From: Misgurnus anguillicaudatus
Taxonomy: Eukaryota; Chordata; Actinopteri; Cypriniformes; Cobitidae
DNA length: 64,000 nt
Direction of reading: 5' to 3'
NCBI RefSeq assembly: GCF_027580225.2
Contig: NC_073358.2
Coordinates: 46,462,001-46,526,000 of the forward strand
In this document: piece after piece, positions 47,291-58,784 of the stretch
Numbering within the stretch: position 1 is the first letter of the stretch
How the letters are laid out: each line of letters begins with the position of its first letter
Made by a program: the position numbers and the translations under genes
The notes under the pieces: generated by a model
What the model was told of the DNA's origin: nothing
Database searches by the model: none
Seen by the model: the letters and a program-made list of their open reading frames with translations, nothing else

Positions 47291-47689
47291 AACAAGTAAA
47301 ATGTTTTCCTGCTTTTCCTGTCCAAGGATCCAACAACATTTATTGTGGGACCCTTAGACAGGAAACGCCATATTTGTGCCACACTACATACAAATAAAAA
47401 AAATTAAAGATTCATGAGCTTTCAAAAAACTATCAGCAAAATTAAAAGTGTCTACAAAGTCAAAATAATGAGGGACAGGATCAACAGCATTCAATTTAAA
47501 TTATTATTATTAAGCATTAAAAGACCTGTGAGAGTCCAAGATGGTGTCGTTACCAGAAGTTAATTGTTACAGTTTATTAAGTTTGCATATTTTTCTTACA
47601 AAATTGCTTCTATTACCCACAGAAGATCTTTATTAACCCATTGGAGCCGTGTGGATTACTTCTGTGAAGGATGAAGTTTTGGGCTTTAA

Positions 47690-48054
47690 AGGTGCAGTGT
47701 GTAAACTTTAGCCATCTAGTGGTCAGGTTGCAAATTGCAACCAACGGCTTAGTCCATGGCTCACCCCTTGCTTTTGAAACACATAGAGAAGCTATGGTAG
47801 CCGCCACCGTACAAACATGTCATCGTCGGAGACAACTTAATAAAAAAAAATACCTTTAAGGGGTTCTGTAGAAAAATGGCGGCACAAAATGGCGACGTCC
47901 ATGTAAGGGGACCCTCTGTGTATGTAGATAAAAAGGTCTCGTTCTAAGGTAATAAACACATAACGGTTTATTATGAAAGGTCTTTATACACCCCTGATAA
48001 TATAGTTTTGTATATTATGTTGCAGTCTCCTTCTAAAAATTACACACTGCACCT
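47690..48054. mobile_element. TTAA element (AGGTGCA family), copy 2
   Basis: TTAA borders (47686-47689, 48055-48058), ends AGGTGCAGTGTGTAAACTTT and inverted ATTACACACTGCACCT. Confidence 0.87.
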
Positions 48055-48227
48055 TTAAAGTCAAAAGTTGTTCCCTGATTCCTGTTTTCTACCCCTGTAA
48101 GCTTGAAAGAGGACATTTACTAAAATAACTCAAAATGTGCTCATCTGACATTTTCTAGCAAACCAACTGACTAGAAACATGATGTTGTCCAGTCATGGCT
48201 TCCTGTTTTATGACGAATAAATATTAA

Positions 48228-48505
48228 AGGAACAGTATGTAGGATTGTGGCCAAAACTGGTATTGCAATCACAAAACTTGTGGCTAAAACTGGTACTGCA
48301 ATCACACAACTGGTGGCCAACACACAAAATGACAACATAAACATCAGTTGAGGGCTGCAACTCCACTTTTTAAATGACAATATCCTGGCCAGACCACTGT
48401 TGTCAGTGATATAAGTATTTGAAATGAAAATTATTTCTTAATGTCTAGTGACATATAAGTACCATTTTATGATTAATTGATATACATTTCTTACATACTG
48501 TTCCT
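48228..48505. mobile_element. TTAA element (AGGAACAGTATGTA family)
   Basis: TTAA borders (48224-48227, 48506-48509), ends AGGAACAGTATGTAGGAT and inverted TTACATACTGTTCCT; an internal tandem repeat of 'ggccaaaactggtattgcaatcacaaaactt'-like units (three degenerate copies). Confidence 0.87.
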
Positions 48506-49102
48506 TTAAGTAACACAAACCTCAAGTCCCCATAATCCTTCATCACAGTGGATAAAACCAAAGACTATAGTTTTGATGTGCTGCAAAAGACTGTTGAGCT
48601 ACAAAATAATACTATTTTATAAAAAAAACCACCAGGCTTTAATTGTTTTGAACCTAATTTTGTAACAGAGGTCCTGAACATCTTATTAAGATGCATGGAT
48701 TATATCAAATACCAACAGACACAAAAGTCAAAACCTGACTTGCTCTGCTAAAAAATGTTAATTTTGGATCATTTTGATTTAATTATCGACTTTAAATTAT
48801 GTAAATTATCATGAAAGTTTTAAAGTGAACTACTGCATAGTACCAGGTGTAAACAGCCTCTTTGGCTGGCAGTAAACAGGAACATCTGGTATTCTTAACA
48901 CCGCCGTTCACACTTTCCTATCAAATATGATCATGCAAGATCTGGTATAATGTGGCAGTGACTTGCATCGCCATGGTTACAACCTTTCTACATTCTCTTG
49001 TAGTTGCCTAGTTGTAAAAAAAGACTTTGTAAAATCCGGCAGTCTCAGCAGAAGACTTTTCGGAAGTGGAACTAACTGTCAAAAGCAGGAACCGTCACTC
49101 AC

Positions 49103-49286
49103 AGCTGTTTGCCTGGAAAGAGGGAGCCCGCGTCGATCTCTCGGTCGAACTCGGTGCGCAGATCGTTAAGACTCCCGTCATCTCCGAAGGCCCCCCACTC
49201 AATGTTCACACACATGCGACCCTCATCTCCATCCACCAACTCCAAGTGTCGCATCTCTTCCATGTAGCAAGCATTGGTGCCTGTAC
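49103..49286 (-). CDS. hk2: hk2 exon 7 (N-half); acceptor lacks AG
   Basis: This 184-bp exon has the standard size and encodes [20 protein letters not shown], then [20 protein letters not shown], then the PGKQ end. The GTGTN stretch is the phosphate-2 loop. The donor CT|GTGAGT is canonical. The bases before the expected start are CG, not AG (49287-49288). The nearest AG, six bases in, would remove two residues of the Gly-Thr-Gly loop. The boundary given is the homology-based one. Confidence 0.92.
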
Positions 49287-50489
49287 CGACAATGTGTCAA
49301 AATGCAAAGGTGTTAAACTCATTTAAGGTCAAAAGGCTGAAGAGGAAAAAATTGCCCTTTTCTTTTCATAGGGTTTGGAGGTAAAGTTCTTGGTAACATA
49401 GGTCAATTCGCAAAGACGGATTACACTTTTAAAAGTGTTACTATTTTTCCTATGGCTAAACTGCGCCCCAAAAACGCATTGAGCCAATCACAGTGCCCAT
49501 AGCTAACCTAATACACTCTGACATTCTCTGCTTCCACGTCCATTAAAAAGCATTGCAGTTTTCATTCGTTTTTATATGCATTTCTTGTCATTGTAAGTTT
49601 AAAATGGCTTGGGGTACATGCAACTCCGACACTAGGTCTCCCGAGAGGCTGGCCAACATTGTGTATTTTTTACCTTTTCCCAAGCCACATTTCAACCGAG
49701 ATAACGTTAAGTGTCTTCTCTGGATTAAGTTATGCGGTAGACCACAACACCAACTAAACATGGATACATCTGTTCTAAGCAAAGTCAACACTTGAACATT
49801 ATCTTTAATATCTCTAACATAACGTTAGCCTAACATTAGAAAACGTTAACGTTAGCTTATAGCTGCATTGTGCATCATGTCACTTGGTTATTTACAGATA
49901 GGTTAATGAAGCTGAGATAACATATCGTCGCTGTCCGATGAAAACCATGCATGTCCATTTTGCAGATTTTTCGACGGATTGAATGTCCAGGTTAATTTCC
50001 GTATACAATATATTTCACATATCTAAATGGCCAATGAAAAGTTGTGAAATCATGTCATCAGATTTTCACGTATATCCATTTGGTGTCAAAGCTGTCAATC
50101 ACGCCGCATATCTCCCGCCCTGTGGAAGCATCTCGCCGGTCTTGTAAAGTTTCATCGAAGCTCAGCACTGGATAGCCGAATAAACATAGCCTGGTGAGAC
50201 AATGACTTTCCTTCTTCGAGGAAAACATTTCCCCTCTGACGCCAGACGTATGTCTAGGAGTGACAAAATTACAGTAGGACTGTGCAAACAAAGTATCTGT
50301 CTAGCATTACCATGTCGGTGTATTGATTCATTGTCCTTTCATAGTTTGCAAGGCACATTTAATAAATGTATAATTAATATTAAATAAATTAAGCGTATTT
50401 AATAAACTAAGACGTAGGCTATTTAATAAACTGAGCGTATTCATCTGTCAATATGAAACGCAACTTGGCCATTCTAATTAATGATCGGA

Positions 50490-50765
50490 AGAATGCGTAG
50501 AAGCTCCTGATTGGTTAACGCGGCACGTTTTTTCTGCCAGTTAAAATTTTTCAACTCGTGCGTTTCCCGTGGCAACGCTTAATTCGCGCCATTCGTGCGA
50601 ACTAGATGCGCGAAGGAGGCAGAATCGCAGCTACCACGCCGTGCTACACGCTTCATTTGTGCCGCGAGACCTCCAGACGCACGTCAACACATCTTCATAT
50701 TGACTTAACATTGAAATCACTTGCGCTTGACGCCTCTACCGTGGCTGGTCTGAATGCAGCATTAG
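50490..50765. mobile_element. Harbinger-like MITE, partial copy
   Basis: Shares CTCCTGATTGGTTAACGCGG and ...ACGCCTCTACCG plus the GCAGCATTA end with the complete element at 54502-55301; the left end is missing. Confidence 0.65.
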
Positions 50766-51699
50766 ACCTGTACATATTTCATTTGATCATGATGGCAGCA
50801 AGATGCGGTTTATCGCGTTTACACTGTGACCTGTAAATTTTTGCCTGGAGCTGAAGCTTTTCATTGAACTTCTTAACAATAAAATTATTAATAGAACCCT
50901 CCAATGCATAGTTAAGGCCCTTTTTATTCGAGGAGATATATAGTCTTTTTTGTCTAAAAAAATCATCAACCAACCTTAATTTCGAAACGCAATGAGAAGC
51001 TAAGGTAGCCGCCACAAGACAAACATATTGTCGTTTTTTAAGACAACGATGTGTGAATTGATTAAATATGTTAAATAAAATGTTTAATACGCTTTAAAGG
51101 CGCCCATTCAGTCCATTCAATCTAATGCCCCATATTAAATACAACCTTATAAAACCATGAAAATATATATATAAATATATAATTTCTACTGAAGTACAAG
51201 TCATCACACCCTGCGATAAGAATGACTGCTAAGATTTTTTGCATATTTAAACCCCCTCTTAAGATGATTGCAGAATGAGAAACTTATGAAAATTCCTGGT
51301 GTGATGGATCACAGTGGGATATTACTACTCTTGTTAATAAAAACCTTCACATTTTTCATCTGATTATTATAAACACAGTTCTCACCCCTAATGACCAATG
51401 AATTTCCATATTAATATAGTTGATTACCGGATATTAAGCAATTTCATCTTATTTTTAAGAGACTTAACTTACAAAACTGCCATTTCTAGACAAGGAACTG
51501 TTTTAAAGCTGGGCATCAGTTTAAGAAATTCACTACAGAAATGTTAAGATTGTATTCATTACATTACTTTTCCAGATCCAGAAATCATCATTTCAAATAT
51601 CCTGATAATCTAGCTTTCCCATAAATTTTGGTATCTTCTACACATGATCGATGCGGCACATTCATGACTATGGTTGTAGAGCTATATTCTAGTTATTTT

Positions 51700-51915
51700 T
51701 AGGAATTTTAGTAACCAAACCATTCATGAGCTTTATTCACTTCTATTGTATTCATTTTTCCTACTATGGAAGTGAATAGGGCTCATGATCGGTTTGGTTA
51801 CAAACATTTCTCAAAACATCTTCCTTCATGTTCATCAGAACGAAGAAATTTATACAGGTTTGTAACAACCTGAGAGGTAGTAAATTATCACAGAATTTTC
51901 ATTTTTGGGTGAACT
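51700..51915. mobile_element. TTAA element fragment (AGGGATAGTTCA family)
   Basis: Ends TTGGGTGAACTATCCCT before TTAA and carries the family's internal ACTATGGAAGTGAATAGGG palindrome. Confidence 0.65.
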
Positions 51916-51919
51916 ATCC

Positions 51920-52270
51920 CTTTAAGAGGGCCAAAGTTTATCATGCTGACATTAACCATACAAACTAAAAGACAACTAAAGAACAAAATTAATTTTTTCT
52001 TGAATAAGTCCTCTTAAAATTAACATGAACACAGTAATAAATAAATCCGTTAACATTTCTTTGCAAATAAACATCTTGAACACATTTTTAACGGGTACAG
52101 CCAATTACCTAAGGGAAGAAAAGGCCATGACTGGGCTTGCTGTGCATTACCTAATAATGATATAATTTTCTCTCTAAATGACTTTAATGCCAAAAGATTA
52201 ACAATGAAATCATTTTGACATTAATGTGACAGCTGTTTCTACAGCTTATGCTACTAAATTACTTTCCTTT
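51920..52270. mobile_element. hAT-like relic, copy 2
   Basis: About 330 bp aligned by eye to 45760-46080: GGGCCAAAG, AACCATACAAACTAAAAGAC, TGAACACAGTAATAAATAAA, AATTACCTAAGGGA. Indels and substitutions throughout. Confidence 0.7.
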
Positions 52271-52734
52271 CCCGTTATAAGCTGGCATACTTGTTTATTG
52301 TCTTTATTTATACCTGCATGCATCTCATAGTGACAATTAATGATGAACATACCGGTCATACATTGACTTCACAAAAAAAACGTATTTTCTATATATCCTG
52401 AAATTTCAAAATGAAGGAAGGTAACATTAAATCTTCTCTTTTTCTTTAGAGTCGGAATTAGGCTAATCTAAACTCACACCTGACATGAACGCCCTGCCCT
52501 GCATTCAAGGGCAACTTTGCTCCTTTTTTCTGGCTGACAGCCACTAGCGGCCTAACAGGTTTTTGATAATAAGGAACAGTGATGCTGCAGAAACAGTATG
52601 TGCTGTCACTAAAGCTGTAATCCTGACAGTGCGCTGATCCTGAACAACTGCTGTGTTGTGCAAGACGCAAGCTTTCTCGACAATCCAGTGCTTGCTGGGG
52701 CTTGTAGTGCAATGCTGCACGTTCCGAATATAAG

Positions 52735-53330
52735 CGTGTGTAGGGTTGTGCTGATAGACGATAGTATCGTGTATCGACGATCTTCAGACATAAAGCCAAT
52801 GGCAGGCTTTCATGGCGATAGTCATGACAATAGCCCTCTTAGTTTTACATTAACATGCACATTGCATGTGGGCTTCACTTTACGTGGAGAGCTTTTAGAG
52901 AGAGGATTCCTTCTTGCACGCACCTGCACTTAATGTGCGCGTCTTGGACTAGCATCTGAAATAAATCTAATGCGTCATGAGCAGCTGCGCTTCTCTCTCT
53001 CACGTGCACGCGCTCTTGCATCTGTCCGAAGCTTAAACGTGAACTAAAGTAGTAATCCTTATGTATTTGTTCAGTTTCATGCGTTTCATGCAAGCTGAGG
53101 CAAACTATCACTTTTGTTTAAAATATAACACGCTACATATTGGCGCCTCTCGCGTACGTGCAGAGAGCTGCGCTCTGTCCGAAGTCAGATCACTTGGTAG
53201 TAATCCTGTTTGTGATATGCATTTCAATGAGTTGTAGCAATACATCCCTCGTGTTTAAAATATGATTGTGTTTAAAATATGAATTGCGTTCCGCTGGACC
53301 GATGTGTTTAAAAAGGCAGATTTTCTCAGA
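52735..53330. mobile_element. family C hAT-like element, partial copy 2
   Basis: TAGGGTTGTGCTGATAGACG at the left, then blocks ATTCCTTCTTGCACGCACCT and GTAATCCTTATGTATTTGTT shared with 38600-40060. Confidence 0.6.
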
Positions 53331-54047
53331 GGTCCCCCTGTAAAACTAATCCTGTCCGAATAGGGCTATTGTCACCCAATTTTAGATGCTTAGTAACTAT
53401 TTAGAGCATTAGGATCGCATAATGTACTTTTTTTATGAAAACCTTAATTTTGACCAAAACATTTATACTTTCTTTTGCCTCTAGACGGTGGGCATTCAGA
53501 GTCATTTTGCCAGCACGGGTCACATTTCTAAAGCGTACTCCTAATGTCCTTATAAAAATCTTATAATGTCCTTATATGAATCTTAGCAGTAAATTGCAGT
53601 GCATAATTGGGTCCTTGACTCTTCTTCCTTTTCAGCACCACTTCAACACCTCGATGTCTAAGACCTTCTGCCATTTTTCACAATAGAAAGAATAAATTAA
53701 GTCCACATTAAGTGTCACCTATTGTTAGAGTAAGGGTAAAATGATTAGTAGGCATAATAGCTGAGGCACGACATAAGAGATTGCGAACGCCTCGAGGTCT
53801 TTTATTCAAACCTCTGTAATTGCTATATGTGAATGACTGTTGTTAAGAAGAAAAAGAACCAACAACCATTTCATTTGTTAGGCCATAACTATGTATTCCC
53901 TAGCATTCGTTGAACCAACGACCTAAACAAATAAGTGAACAAAAGGTTTATATAAAGCACAAAGGCAGACCATTAGCCTGACAACCCCACTGACACCCCT
54001 GACTGCATTTCCCAGCCGGTGAGCGAAAACACAGAAAACTGACTCAC

Positions 54048-54147
54048 CGACAATGAGGCCGATCTCGCAATGATGATCGTCATAGCCGCACGTCATCATG
54101 GTGCCAACGGTGTCGTTAATCACGGCAACAATGTCAATGTCAAAGTC
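54048..54147 (-). CDS. hk2: hk2 exon 6 (N-half catalytic Asp)
   Basis: This 100-bp exon reads [20 protein letters not shown] and continues [13 protein letters not shown]. The Asp of NDT is the catalytic base, so the N-half should be active, as is known for mammalian HK2. The acceptor is CTCTGCAG and the donor a strong GTGAGT. The last 8 exon bases plus GT are repeated immediately before exon 7 (see findings). Confidence 0.97.
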
Positions 54148-54285
54148 CTGCAGAGAGAATGACAAGCTTGTACATTAAAGTCAAGTAAACCGTGTAAAAT
54201 AAAGCAATATTGGCTTATTATCACACAAAGTGAAACCACTATAAAATCACTGTATTGCTTACAGTCTTTACATATCCGCCATTAA

Positions 54286-55545
54286 AGGGACATTCCACTT
54301 TTTCTGAAAATATGGTCATTTTCCAGCTTCCTAGAGTTAAACATTTGATTATTACCGTTTTGAAATCCATTCAGCTGATATCCGGTTCTGGCGCTAGCAC
54401 TTTTAGCATAGATTAGCACAATCCATTGAATCTGATTAAACCATTAGCATCGCGCTAAAAATAACCAAAGAGTTTCGATATTTTTCTTAATTTTTTATTT
54501 ATGCTGAGTTTACACCAAACGCGTTATGGGCGTCAAAATCACGTCTACCGCGCCTAGTTTGCCGCTTGAACACTTTGAATGCATTCGCGCGTGTAGAGCA
54601 GAGTAGACGTAAAGAAAAAGCTAGCATTTGACGTGCGTCCGAGGCAAAATCCGCTTCTTGTGGGAGGGGCAACTGCTGTGCGAGTGTCTGTTTGCAAGAT
54701 GACTGATGTTGATTGTGCATTTATCAAGAGAGTTACCAGTTTGAATATGGTAACCTTACTATTGGGGGAAAATAAACAGCGCGGGTCGATAAACGTCAAG
54801 TGACTCAAAAGTGAAACGTGTGTTACAACTTACCAGGTTGCCCAAAGTCCTTACTGACACTCTTCCAAGCGAGGTCCTTTTTATTCCTGTCTCCTCTATA
54901 GAAATAAGGACTTGTGTCGTATAGCTCCGGGTGACTGTGCACGAACAATATCAAGCCTTGGTTGAGTGAGTGACTCCGGGCGGGGCTGCCACCACAGCAG
55001 CAGGCAGGCTCCTGATTGGTTAACGCGGCCAAAGTTCACATTTTTCAACTCGGGCGTCAGTCGCAAATCCGCGTGTACCGCAAAATGCATAAAAGCACCA
55101 TTCGCGCGTACCGCGCACAACGCTTAATTCGCGCCTTTCGAGCGAGCTTCACGCGCGAATGACGCGGAAACGCGTCTTCTGCTCCGCGCCGAACACCTCT
55201 TCCGCGCCGCGGGACCTCCTGACGCGCGTCAACGCGTCTGCTTATTAACACTGAAATCACTCGCGCTTCACGCCTCTACCGCAGTTGGTGTAAACGCAGC
55301 ATTAGTACGCGATGTAACTACAGAAGAGTCAAGTTTTAAATAGAAAAAATATTGAAACTCTTTGGTTATTTTTTAGCTCGATGCTAATGGTCTAATCAGA
55401 TTCAATGGATTGTGCTAAGCTATGCTTAAAGTGCTAGCGCCAGACCCGGAGATCAGCTGAATGGATTCCAAAGCGGTAAGAATCGAGTGTTTAGCTCTAG
55501 GAGGGCTGGAAAATTAGCATATTTTCAAAAAAGTGGAGTGTCTCC
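54286..55545. mobile_element. palindromic TTAA element (family D), copy 4, interrupted
   Basis: TTAA borders (54282-54285, 55546-55549), ends AGGGACATTCCACTTTTTCT and inverted AAGTGGAGTGTCTCC. Split by an 800-bp element at 54502-55301, in hk2 intron 5. Confidence 0.85.
54502..55301. mobile_element. Harbinger-like MITE nested in family D copy 4
   Basis: Ends TGCTGAGTTTACACCAAACG and inverted GTTGGTGTAAACGCAGCA are flanked by TTA on both sides (54499-54501, 55302-55304), the 3-bp target size of PIF/Harbinger elements. GC-rich, CpG-rich interior; no intact transposase. Confidence 0.78.
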
Positions 55546-55916
55546 TTAAAAGCAAAACAAGGGGAGACAAGTCATTTGATTAAAAAATTAAGATTTCTTG
55601 TAAGTTTAAGAGATCCTGCTATTGCTCAAGTGTAAGTGGAGCCCACATTAAATACAAAATTATTAAAAGCTGATTATTTAATGGGTTTTTTTTAATTCTG
55701 CATACAAATTTCTTGTATGTGTGATCATTATACCATTGCAAAAACAAATCTAAAATCACAATGGTTGGCACAGTACTGTATATTGTTACATTGCTTTGTG
55801 GCATCTATTGTGGCATTTTGTGTGAGCCGTTTTTCTCTTTTTTGTCAAACATAATGTCTTTAACCCATCTATCTAACATACTACACAACCCCAGTGACAT
55901 CTGAAAGCATTCTTAC

Positions 55917-56012
55917 CCCTCTTTTGTTAATGGCTTTTCGAAGAAGACCTACGACGTCTTTCCCTTCAACTCCACTCGCCTTGAAACCTTTGGTCCACGA
56001 CACCAGAAAACT
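55917..56012 (-). CDS. hk2: hk2 exon 5 (N-half)
   Basis: This 96-bp exon encodes 32 residues, [19 protein letters not shown] through RKAINKRG, in the large domain of the N-half. The WTKGFKASG block contains the glucose-contacting Thr-Lys pair of the family. The acceptor is CTGTCCAG and the donor is GGG|GTAAGA. Confidence 0.97.
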
Positions 56013-56094
56013 CTGGACAGATGCAAACATTGTGACATGCTTTGAGAAATTTGTAATTTTAATTTTCATTTAATCTTTCCCCTTCCCATCTCAC

Positions 56095-56214
56095 CTCGTC
56101 CAATTTGGTCTGCTGGCACGGAAATGAAAAGGTAAAGCCGAGAGGCAGCTTCTTGTCTTTGATGCCCATTTTTTCCAGGAAATCGGCCAAGCATTCAGCT
56201 ATGTGATCGAAAAG
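56095..56214 (-). CDS. hk2: hk2 exon 4 (N-half, hexokinase signature)
   Basis: This 120-bp phase-0 exon encodes 40 residues from [17 protein letters not shown] to [18 protein letters not shown], the sugar-binding hexokinase signature of the N-terminal half. The acceptor is TTTTCCAG and the donor is GAG|GTGAGA. It is separated from exon 5 by an 82-bp intron, the second shortest in the visible gene. Confidence 0.97.
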
Positions 56215-57310
56215 CTGGAAAAGCAACAAAAGAGGATTCGGTTTAATGCCGGCTTAATTGCGCATTTGTCCATTTTTGAGGCCTTACATTAAAAAAAGAC
56301 ACATACAAAAACCTTTAATTACGGCTGAATAATGTTCAAAGGCTAAATGAAACAAAATGGTGCCGATAAAGCTTCAATGTACAGTTAAATGCGTTATTAT
56401 TTTAATCTCTTAAATAGGATTTCTTTCTTTTTACAGTGGATAGAAAATCATAAGCACAGGTTAGGCAAGGTCTAATAATAGGCTTTTAAAGAAATAGTTA
56501 TTTCTTTATAGAGTGAAATGGCCAACAAATAGTTTAGCTGGTGACCCAAAGGCACAAACATGCCCAAAGAAGCTTTGAAAGTAAAAACATAGAAAAGGGA
56601 ACCCAAAGGACACCGACCAAAGTGGTTTGGTGTTCTTGGGTCAAACCCAGAGAGGGAGAGCAGCCGTGTAATAACAGAAAGTGACACGGGAGACCCAGCT
56701 GAGACATCCCCATCTCTAGATCATGAGGCCAGTATATGCATGCATCAGAAACCCGAATCATCTTTAAAGGTTGGAATTATGTATCCGTGAGGCCAAGGAA
56801 CATAAAGTACCAGGTGCAACCCATCACACACTGCCTGCAGGGCAGCAAATGTGCCACTCACACTTTGGTCACGTCCTATCAATAAAGGATTCATATGGTG
56901 GGGGTGGTGAACAAACTTCCATCCAAATAAGCACATTTATGCTTTTGGCAAATGCTTTCACTGTGGGTGTTCTGGGGTGAACACAGGAGTGCAAGGAAAT
57001 GTGCATTTATATTTCTTTACAATTTATGCTACGTGCGCTATGTACTATAATAATGTCATGATATAAAAACGTTTTTTTTAACCCAGGAGGAACAATTTTT
57101 TTTAACCCAGTAGGAACAATTTGTCTTGTTTTATATCAGGGAGAAATAATGGTAAACAATTAAAAATTATTCAGAATGATGTTGAGTAAAAGGACATTCA
57201 TTTTCATTCAAATCCAAGCAGACAATTTTATGCAAATCATCTTGGCATATAAGTAAAAAACATTTTAGTTAGCATAAACAACTTCATATCAAAGAAATGT
57301 TCATTGCATT
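56215..57310 (-). other. hk2: hk2 intron 3, proximal segment
   Basis: Nothing recognised apart from a tandem duplication at about 57065-57122 (two copies of a phrase with TTTAACCCAG then GAGGAACAA or TAGGAACAA). Confidence 0.5.
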
Positions 57311-57315
57311 CTTAA

Positions 57316-57945
57316 AGGACAAGTTCGGTATTTTACACTTAAAGCCCTGTTTTCAGATTGTTTATGACGAAATAGAACGGTTTTGACTGAAATTTCGACA
57401 TATGCGGCTGCCCCGAGAATTTTCGGGTGTTTGTTTCTCACCTCCCACCTCTACAATGGGTTGATAGCTGCACTGGAACAATCCTTCCTAAAATGCATTA
57501 AACTTTCGTTTACAAAGACGTGAAACTCACCGAGTGGTCAGGGGTGTTCACTGATATGCTCACACAAAAATCGCTGCAAAAGACGCATTCCAACAGGTTT
57601 TATCGTAGTTTTTGACAACTCCACTGACTTGTATTAGATGTGCTGTGAGGTACGGTATTACTCCGCGCCGGGAACTTTGTTTCTATTCTTGCAAATGGCA
57701 ATGGCGGATTAGCGCCACCAACTGGGCTGGAGTGTCTATTATTCAAGCTCTCAACGGAAGAATGTACGGGTGTGAGGCGTTTGGAAAAATAGGTCCACAA
57801 GTTTACAACGAATGCTAAAACACCTGTTGGAAAGCATCTTTTGCAGCAATTTCCGTGCGAGCACACCAGTAAACACCCCTGACCACTCGGTGAGTTTCAC
57901 GTCTTTGTAAATAAAAGTTAAATGCATTTTAGGAACAATTGTTAT
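57316..57945. mobile_element. TTAA inverted-repeat element (AGGACAAGTTCGG family)
   Basis: Left TTAA at 57312-57315, then AGGACAAGTTCGGTATTTTA. Inner arms of about 70 bp (57487-57561 and 57862-57935) are inverted copies around GTGAAACTCACCGAGTGGTC. The right terminus is eroded. Confidence 0.7.
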
Positions 57946-58140
57946 GAACAATATGTATCATGGTAGAGTTTTATTATGTTTTTATAAGGTTTTTTCTGTA
58001 TTAAAATCTTTAATACCATAGAAATGTTCATAATTCTCACAAAAACCTTATACAAGCATAAAAAGAACATAAAAACAAACAAAACTCAAGCTCTCTGAAG
58101 ATAAACAGTTAAAGATAAAGGAATGATAATAAATAATTAT

Positions 58141-58182
58141 GTATGTATGTATGTGTATGTATGTATGTATGTATGTATGTAT
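58141..58182 (+). repeat. (GTAT)n microsatellite
   Basis: About ten units of GTAT with one interruption. Confidence 0.93.
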
Positions 58183-58587
58183 ATTTTATTTAAGGTAGAA
58201 AAGTGACTTAGTCAAGAGCAGTCGGAGATTTTCTCTCAATGCTGTTTGATAAACATGAGTGACAGACAGGAGCAAAATTGGGTAACTTCCCCTTTAAGAC
58301 CGGATCCAATATACTGTTACACATGCGTTTTCTCTTTTAGCTGTTCACTTTCTCTTAAGCCCTAAATGGGCGTGTTTATGAGGATACTTGCAAAGAAAGG
58401 AATTGACACATATATGTATTTAAGGCCAATGAAGCGGCAAAAATGCTCACGAGCTTAATGAGCAGTGGTTGCGCGACTTGCACGCTCCTCACACACAGAA
58501 AGAGCGCACGCATATAGATCTGTTGTTTGTGTTTCAATGGCTCAAAATAACTTGTTTAAAAACTACGGTGCTTAAATACACTGTAAA

Positions 58588-58778
58588 AAATTAGTTGTAA
58601 TTATGCAGCTGGTTGCCAGTAACGTACTGTAAAAGATAAAGACTGAAAATGTTTCATGTTCATTTAACTTTGAACAAACTGTTACCAGTAAATAACATAA
58701 ATGTAAAATCTACAGTAAGTTACTGGCAGCTAGTTGCCAGTAATAGCCAGTAATACTGTAATTTTTTTTACAGTGTAC
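58588..58778. mobile_element. ACTGTAAAAA-type TIR MITE
   Basis: ACACTGTAAAAAATTAG and inverted TAATTTTTTTTACAGTGT, with internal CTGGTTGCCAGTAAC/GTTACTGGCAGC inverted blocks. Confidence 0.7.
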
Positions 58779-58784
58779 ATATCC

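Larger units (their letters stand above)
49287..54047 (-). other. hk2: hk2 intron 6, non-canonical 3' end
   Basis: A 4761-bp intron with a strong GTGAGT donor but ending ...ACATTGTCG before exon 7. The plus-strand word ACCGACAATG occurs at both ends (49285-49294, 54046-54055). It contains a partial Harbinger-like MITE, a hAT-like relic and a partial family C element. Confidence 0.85.
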
